Below are positions 57,349-64,000 of a DNA stretch of 64,000 bases, one piece after another (within the stretch, counting starts at the first letter, position 1; every line of letters begins with the position of its first letter). The notes under the pieces are model-generated. The model was given only the letters and a program-made list of their open reading frames with translations, was not told where the DNA came from and ran no database searches. The position numbers were made by a program, and so were the translations under genes. This DNA is from Nymphaea colorata (taxonomy: Eukaryota; Streptophyta; Magnoliopsida; Nymphaeales; Nymphaeaceae): assembly GCF_008831285.2 (NCBI RefSeq), contig NC_045140.1, positions 14,495,796-14,559,795 on the forward strand, written 5' to 3'.

Positions 57349-57595
57349 AATGCAAAATTCTCTCCTTGAAAAACCGAAAATGACAGATTCAGGGTAAATT
57401 GTACAATGCATGATGTAGAACATTTCACTTATAAGCAGAAAAAGCCGTATTATCTGAGTAACTATGTGAACATGGACGCAGCTAATGAGTTACGGGGAAT
57501 GGGAGATCAGCAGTGTTAGTTTTTGTACTTTGGTATATTTTAGTAATTTTTTTGTTCAGTAATATATATTATTATATGAATATAAAAAATTAATT
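57349..57595. repeat. Direct repeat copy 1, part A
   Basis: Starts aatgcaaaattctctccttg and recurs in the same orientation at 58,337-58,590. Its later part is also the inverse of TBC intron 14 around 24,150-24,320. Confidence 0.88.
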
Positions 57596-57619
57596 TATGT
57601 GTTTATTTACTTAGATCTT

Positions 57620-57621
<2 letters not shown>

Positions 57622-57678
<57 letters not shown>

Positions 57679-57758
57679 ACAGCCGTGTCCCTATACCCAA
57701 ATTTTTGAATGTTTTTTGTGCCCATACCCACACATGTACTTGTACTCATATGATATAG
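57622..57758. mobile_element. (AT)n plus one end of a TIR element
   Basis: An (AT)n run of about 55 bases (57,622-57,676) is followed by tacggg-type complement repeats and the end actcatatgatatag at 57,758. Inverse of the element end at 23,984-24,103. Confidence 0.45.
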
Positions 57759-58336
57759 CTCCTATGATATAGTAAGACACCAAAGTGTGACAGCGACAAT
57801 GGAATTTGTACCTTCAATCTCTTGAGTGTGAGTCACCTTGCCGCCCAATTGCACCATGCTCCTTATCTGTTGCTTGAAACCCAGGGCCAGCTATGATAAC
57901 ACTGAAATAGACAGTCAGTTGAAAATTAATTCTCTTTTCAATTTTAATTAATGGTATGTGGTTGTCTGCCATCTCCCATATTGAGAAGGCTTTCATGGAG
58001 CACTGAAACAATTACAGTAAGTCAGTGACGTCAAGTTTCAAACTCCTTTTTGTAACTGAAGCAAATGGAAGCAGATATGTACAGATTTGTGTCGTGGTGG
58101 TTTATAGATTATATGTGCTTCATGTTTTTCTGCCAGTTCTGTCTGTCTTTTCATATGTCGTAACGTGTAATTGTGACGCTAAAGTATTAAAAGTAGCAAA
58201 TCATGGGTATTATATGTGCACAAGGATCTGCTTTCACTCCAGCTTAATGATATGCTTCATAGGGGTTGCTATTGTTGTTCAAAAGACTGACGTATATAGG
58301 AAAGACCTAGGTTCCACGTCTGTCGAACACCCAAGT

Positions 58337-58735
58337 AATGCAAAATTCTCTCCTTGAAAAACCGAAAATGACAGATTCAGGGTAAATTGTACAATGCATG
58401 ATGTAGAACTTTTCACTTATAAGCAGAAAAAGCCGTATTATCTGAGTAACTATGTGAACATGGACGCAGCTAATGAGTTACGGGGAATGGGAGATCAGCA
58501 GTGTTAGTTTTTGTACTTTGGTATATTTTAGTATTTTTTTTGTTCAGTAATATATATTATTATATGAATATAAAAAATTAATTTATGTGAAACCCAGGGC
58601 CAACTATGGTAACACTGAAATAGACGTAGTAGTAGAAAATTAATTCTCTTTTCAATTAATGGTATGGTTGTCTGACATCTCCCATATTGAGAAGGATTTC
58701 ATGGAGCACTGAAACAAAACTTTTACAGTAAGTCC
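58337..58735. repeat. Direct repeat copy 2, parts A and B joined
   Basis: 58,337-58,590 repeats 57,349-57,595, and from gaaacccagggcc onward about 145 bases repeat 57,876-58,020. In copy 1 these two parts are separated by the AT/element insert, so copy 2 shows the uninterrupted arrangement just upstream of the GARP gene. Confidence 0.85.
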
Positions 58736-58797
58736 GAAGCACTTAGTGGAGATTTGATACGTGCTGTTCATTTTTTCCACGAGGTGCCTCTCAACAG

Positions 58798-58804
58798 TAT
58801 AAAT
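58798..58804 (+). promoter_or_regulatory. Possible TATA box of the GARP gene
   Basis: tataaat, 50 bases before the ATG at 58,854. This is close for a plant leader, so the real start may be elsewhere. Confidence 0.3.
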
Positions 58805-58853
58805 TGATGGAGGGAGGGAGAGGTGGAGGGAGCAGGAAGGGGGTGGCCTCAAG

Positions 58854-61719
58854 ATGGAGTTCAGCAATGTAGACAACAGTGGTTCCAAGGGCAGCCATGA
58901 AAGCTCGGATGACTGTGAAGAAAGCGACGAAGAAAAAGGTTTTCCGAGAAATCATGGCAAACGACTGCCCCTTCATCCTAAGCCTCGTATAAGGTGGACG
59001 AATAGTTCATCAAATGTTTGTAGAGGCTACCAACCGGCTCGGAGGATGCAACTGTTAGTCTCTATCTCTCTCTCTCTCTCTCATTTTTCAGTCTGTGTGT
59101 GTGTGGGGAGTGTGCACAATTTCGACGGCATGCATGGACGTGTATCAACTGTCATATTACAGCGAGTTCTCATGGCTGATTTGAATTGAAGATGCAACAC
59201 CGAAAAACATAGTAGCAGAAATGGGCGTTCAGGGCCTTACGATCCGTCACGTGAAGAGCCACTTGCAGGTATACAAATGATTTCTCGGCCATTTTAATTT
59301 GTCTCAACTTTTTCGCTGCTAGATTATTTTGTCCCAGTACGTTGATTTAAAAAATATGTACATTTGTTTCTTCTTCTTCTTCTTTCATTGGCTTGAACAG
59401 AATTATCGACGGCAGCAGAAACAATCGGCCACAAAGAGGCAGGAAGAGATCTCTATTCATGGTTTGTCAAGTTCTCCACTCAAATCCATCTACTCGAACA
59501 TCCCACATCCATTCATTTGCTTGGTCCACTGTCCTCCCGTTTTAGTGGCAAATTTGGTGACCTGGATTAGAAATATAAACTCTTTCTTTGCAAATGCCAC
59601 AAATTATTATGTTCAATCTTTTGAGGTTGTTCGGATCTCTAGAATCTTACACGGTATATCCATACTTCAATCTGTCTGCCCTTAAAAAATATCAAAAGGC
59701 AATCATATGACATCCTCATTTTACATCTCCTACAGCGATGAAATTACCACATGTTCACTCTTATTTCATAGCAGTGATGTCTGAGTTTCATCTTCAGATT
59801 ATGGGAGCTCGAGTATTCAAACTGAAGTGGGTACATCCCAACCAGTAAATCCCGTGCAAGCAGCAGCCGGCCTGTAAGTAATCCACCTGCCATCTTCTCT
59901 TTCTACCAGCTTTGAAGTTCCTGTGGAAATATGAGTGTCTGCTACTTCTAGCCGTCACAGTAATTCAGAATGACGGAACGTTTGTGGCCACAGGGGAGGG
60001 CAATTTGTGGAGCCTGCCATCACTCCCTGCAATGGAACCCAAAACTGGAACTCGACTTTGACGCCAATGCCGACATATCAGTAAGAAAGCTTGATTGTCA
60101 TCTTCTCACTCTTTTGTTTCTGTAATGCTTCTGTATGTGTTCCAGACTTCCATGTACTTGTCCTAGCATGTGATAGACTTGATAGATAGTGAGGACAGTA
60201 TAGAACTTAACCGGTCAACTGGGTTCTTTGCTTGTTGTGAAATAGGGGAGACAACTTTAGCAATCCGCCGTTTCCTCAAAATGAGAAGAGTTTGCTTGTA
60301 GATGAAGAGGTACTCCTGCTTTCTCTCTTGCTTGCCTCTGTTTGGTTCTCATTGTTTTCTGATGAGCTGGTGTGGTGTCTTTCTTGTTATGTGGAAGTTT
60401 TTCTTTTTCTACAACGATCCCTTCCTCATCGGTTTCTTGAATTGGTCGATTGGTTTTTAAGATTTTCAACACGATGGTCTTGTTCTTGAATGTTTGAACA
60501 CGTCTGCACTTGTGTCCATAACCTTCGTAGTAACGCAATATTGAAAGCTAACCTAAGTTGGTTAATATGGAAAAAAGATGTTCTTATCCTCAATCACATG
60601 ATAGGTAACATTTTAACAAAATCTACAGGTGACCTTTATGACACTGAATGCAGGCTTTCAATTTCAAAGCCCTATTAGTCTCTATAAAACTTATTATCTT
60701 TCAATCTGTAGGATTTTCTAAATCAGAAAGTTCAAACTGTTGATTCTTAAACCTTCTCTTAAAATCTAATAAATTCATTGCAAAAAGTTTGTTCTAAATG
60801 TTGACCTTTAGGTCCTCCAACTTGGAACGATCATATTGGTGCGTGCAATTAGTTGTGAGCAGGAAAGATCACATCCAATTTTTCTGTAATTGTGTTTCAG
60901 AAATTATTCCCGCCATTTTATTTATGTCCAAAATAATATGTGATCAAGAGCATGTGTACACTTGTCGCAAAACTTGACAGAGTCTGCTAATCAATTCAAC
61001 GGTCTCTATTTCAATTTGCAGAAATAGTCTGCTAAGAGAAGAGGACGAAGCTGGAAAACTTGAAAACCTAGTTCGGTCTTTCCCAATTATCAGGATGTAT
61101 CTTGTGAATTTTTACTAAAATGCTATGCATATATGGTCATCCGAATACATATGTAAGGAGTTAAATTAATTGGTTCAACTTTGGTTTATATACATGTATG
61201 TGTGTGTGTAATTTCAACGATGAAAACTTAAGAACCAATATCATACTTTCACACAAGTTTTCATATCTCAATCATTTTTACAGATATTTGAACCGCATAT
61301 GTAAAGACATCCTCTATCTTTTCTTCTTCTCCCTCATGTCCAAGCTGGGGATTGAACAGACCCCTACCATAGACGCAACAAAGTTTACTTACTGAATTCA
61401 AGACCAATTTGAAAGTCTTTTTAAGTCCAATCCCGTCTACGAGCATGAACTATGAAATCCCTGTCATATGCCGTTGCTTTTAATTTCATCCATATATCTG
61501 TATAACCTAATGGAGTGGTCATGGTTCCGTCTGCAGATGCATTTGCTGATCTCTTCCGCTGCGGAAGAACAACTCTCTAATTCAATGATGGGGGTGGCAG
61601 GCAGCACCCAAGAGAGGGCGCCATCACTTGGAAGCAGCACCAACCTTGTACTTCAGATCCCCGAAGAAATCACAGCATCTGATGAGACATTCCTAGATCT
61701 AGATGACTGGCCTTCTTAA
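58854..61719 (+). CDS. G2-like (GARP, MYB-SHLQ) transcription factor with 2-nt frameshift in exon 1
   Basis: Plant transcription factor with a single MYB-like GARP domain. Exons: 58,854-59,053; 59,192-59,268; 59,401-59,461; 59,798-59,873; 59,994-60,080; 60,246-60,309; 61,537-61,719. All are GT-AG with matching phases from exon 2 onward. Exon 1 opens MEFSNVDNSGSKGS, then KPRIRWTN starts the domain. The domain resumes two bases out of phase as VHQMFVEATNRLGGCN, then ATPKNIVAEMGVQGLTIRHV and KSHLQNYRRQQ in exons 2-3. The C-terminus ends DETFLDLDDWPS. Total 748 nt; two more bases would give 249 codons. The net loss is at about 59,001-59,006 (aatagttcat). As written, the gene cannot make its DNA-binding domain. 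Either a young pseudogene or a sequence error. No coiled coil of the MYB-CC type is seen. Confidence 0.85.
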
Positions 61720-64000
61720 GGCAGCCTCATCTCCCCAACTAGAACAGGGGAAGACACCCAAGTCAGCAAGCGATTCGGTGGAGTTGTTCAGCATGGTCTT
61801 CGTTGTTCTCGTTTGCGATGCTTCTAGCATCATACTTTGCAGTTTGTTTTTGAGGTTTTTCAGCTAATGAGAGTGAATATGGAGGGCACCCAACTGCCGC
61901 ATAAATGTGTTCTAGGTAATTTGAGAGTTGATATTGCAGGAGAATGTCAGCTCATCTGCCCAGTTACCCTTAGAGAAGTGGGATAAATGTCTTCCCACTA
62001 AGCAACAGCTGTAATGCTATGTTTGAAACTCTTTTTTGCTTTTGTGTTTGATGGCTTTTGGCAATATGAAATGTTGTTGCGTCTGATGAGTGTTGGCAAT
62101 ATGAAATCTTGGTGCGTATGTTTTCCAAGTTAACTGGAACTAGATGAGTGTTCTAGCGAGGGAGCAAGAGCAGCAACGCCAAAAAAGCCACCAATTCGCT
62201 TCTGCCTGAAATGCCAGTGCTTGATAAGCTAGACACTTGATTGAATTGGATCTCATTGGCTGCATCTTGATCCCCAAGATGCCTGTATGATTTACGACTG
62301 AAAATGGTCGAACCTTCTTTACTGGCTCTTGTCTTCTTCCTAGCATGGCTTCTCCCGCAACTTTTTGTACTTTTTATGAAGCCTTGCATCAGGCTGTCAG
62401 ATGGCGCTTTCTTTGTTCCTTCTGTGCGGCAGGGAGCTTCTCTTCTCTTGGCTTTTCAGTTTTCCACCAGTAAAAACGGCAATCGATAATTTTTTTCTTT
62501 TTAAAAAGTGGAAATCAGGCGAGCATTAGCATGATTTGCACGGAGAGCTTCTGCAATCCTTGAATAATGTTTCCTTTTTTCACCATGAGAATTACGCAGA
62601 AACACTCAACCTTTTGAAGTAATAACAGAAACGATTTGACTACATGTATGTGTCTTTAGTTTTACCGCTTGTCTTGGTGAGTTTTCAGATGAAAAAAACT
62701 GAAAGGGCTATTCGGCAAAAGCAAACTGTGTTACTAAATTTCTCACGTTCATGAGACACTATAATATTATGTTCTACGAATCTGCCTAAATAGTAACAAG
62801 TTTCGAGGTTGTTTGGTAATAATAAGAGTCTGTAACTATTCTATAAATTTATCCAAAAATTTAAGCAGGTTCCAGAAACATTACAATATAATGTTTTATG
62901 AACCTGTCCCAATTTTAATGTGAATTCATAAAACAGTAGCAAGTTCCTATAGATAAGCGACCCCTTACAGTGCCCAGGTGCGGTGACACCCTTAAATGCC
63001 ATGTATTTGTTGAAATTGAGTTTGTAATTTTTACAAAATGTCCCCTCCAAACAAAACAGGTTTTAAAAAGTGATTAAAAAAATTAGTTTATCACAAAACC
63101 TGGTTTTTACAAAAAAGTCATTTTCTGAAAGAACGTCTCGGGATAATCACCCTCCTTATTGATTCTGGTGCTGAACTGTTAATATTAATATTGTTGATCT
63201 TCTCAGTTCAACTTCCTAGCCTGGGGGTGGGGGTGCGAATGTTCATTAATGTTGTATCTCTCCTGGCTCAGGCCTCTCCTTTTTTTCTGATCCCACTAAT
63301 TTTTAATGATTTGTCTGGCTTGTCATGACTCTTCATCAGTCCATCGCATCTAAATCTTCATTTAATAAGCACCTTAACTGTTCTTAAAAAGAGAAAAAGG
63401 TTGGTGGATGATGATTTGATGCACCATTTAAATTTTAAACTCCAAGGGAACATATATTATTTTTTTATCTTTACTACAAACAAGCGATCTTAGTTTTGAT
63501 TAACCTTTTTGTTGTTATCCGCAGATAAACGCGTCAGACTTTTTTTGTTTTTTAAATGTTCATGAGTAACTAATTCATGATCAGCAGTCAAAGAAGTTTG
63601 TCCAGTGATGTGATAAAATAGTAGGGCCTGACACACCGACGCATCCCACAGAAAAATTTCGTCCTACTTTAGAAACGACAAACTTTTTTAGAGAGAAATT
63701 AAGTTTCAAAAAGCTATCGATCTCCCCCGCATAGAGTCATTGAAACTCGTAGTGTATTTTCTGGTAAAATACCGGCTACTCTGATATGGTATTGCCAGCA
63801 AAACTTATAAAGTTGACCTGCCCATTTTTTCTTTTCATGCACAAGTCAGATTCCATAATAATATAAAACCAATGGACTAAAAGTTGTTGCCTCACAAAAT
63901 CAAATTTTTAATGCGAATTGACCAAAATTTCTTGGCTTATGAAAGTAAACCTTTTACAAGTTGCAGGATGATGATATGAAAGCTCCAAGGGTCAAACCTT
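61720..64000. other. Intergenic, no supported gene
   Basis: The GARP 3' UTR probably takes the first 200-400 bases. The remainder is AT-rich with short open frames on both strands (for example 62,140-62,389) that show no recognisable domain. Confidence 0.5.

Overview
The window is nuclear DNA from a flowering plant. The evidence is an auxin-signalling AUX/IAA gene with a degron, a plant R2R3-MYB gene with the usual 130-nt second exon, a 15-exon RabGAP/TBC gene of the plant TBC1D15/GYP7-like type, and a plant G2-like (GARP, SHLQ-type) gene. GT-AG introns, long (AT)n tracts, L1-type LINE debris and many small DNA transposons fit the same picture. The species cannot be told from this sequence. 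There are no operons, ribosome-binding sites, CRISPR arrays or RNA genes that I can support.

Layout. 1-812 (minus): 5' part of an AUX/IAA gene, probably IAA29-like, running off the left edge. About 0.8-16.6 kb: gene-poor AT-rich DNA with short tandem duplications and one GC-richer open stretch near 9.6-10.07 kb. 16,701-18,372 (plus): complete R2R3-MYB gene, 287 codons, with a bHLH-interaction signature. 18.4-23.3 kb: intergenic debris, including a decayed LINE ORF1. 23,351-43,415 (minus): complete 20-kb TBC RabGAP gene, 668 codons, whose introns hold several small TIR elements. 43.7-46.2 kb: an imperfect palindrome with about 1-kb arms and a TRIM-like LTR/primer-binding site. 46.2-58.7 kb: a scrambled, mostly inverted partial copy of the TBC gene, carrying broken copies of exons 4-7, 9 and 10. 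58,854-61,719 (plus): a seven-exon GARP gene with a 2-nt frameshift inside its DNA-binding domain. 61.7-64 kb: intergenic.

The most informative structure is the duplicated half. A family of small DNA transposons has self-complementary ends (CTATGTCACATAGG...), GTAC-rich subterminal repeats and 8-bp target duplications of hAT type. It has inserted repeatedly in the parent gene and in its copy. Two oppositely oriented copies of one 1.15-kb member seem to have recombined and inverted about 4 kb of the duplicate. The target-site duplication ACTGTAAC now lies in inverted halves about 3.9 kb apart, while the parent gene keeps the empty site at 38,281-38,288.

The four genes have no evident joint pathway. 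AUX/IAA (auxin repression), MYB and GARP (transcription factors) and TBC (Rab inactivation in membrane traffic) are ordinary neighbours in a plant chromosome. All splice sites were placed by eye from GT/AG, reading phase and remembered family sequence. No alignment or transcript evidence was available.
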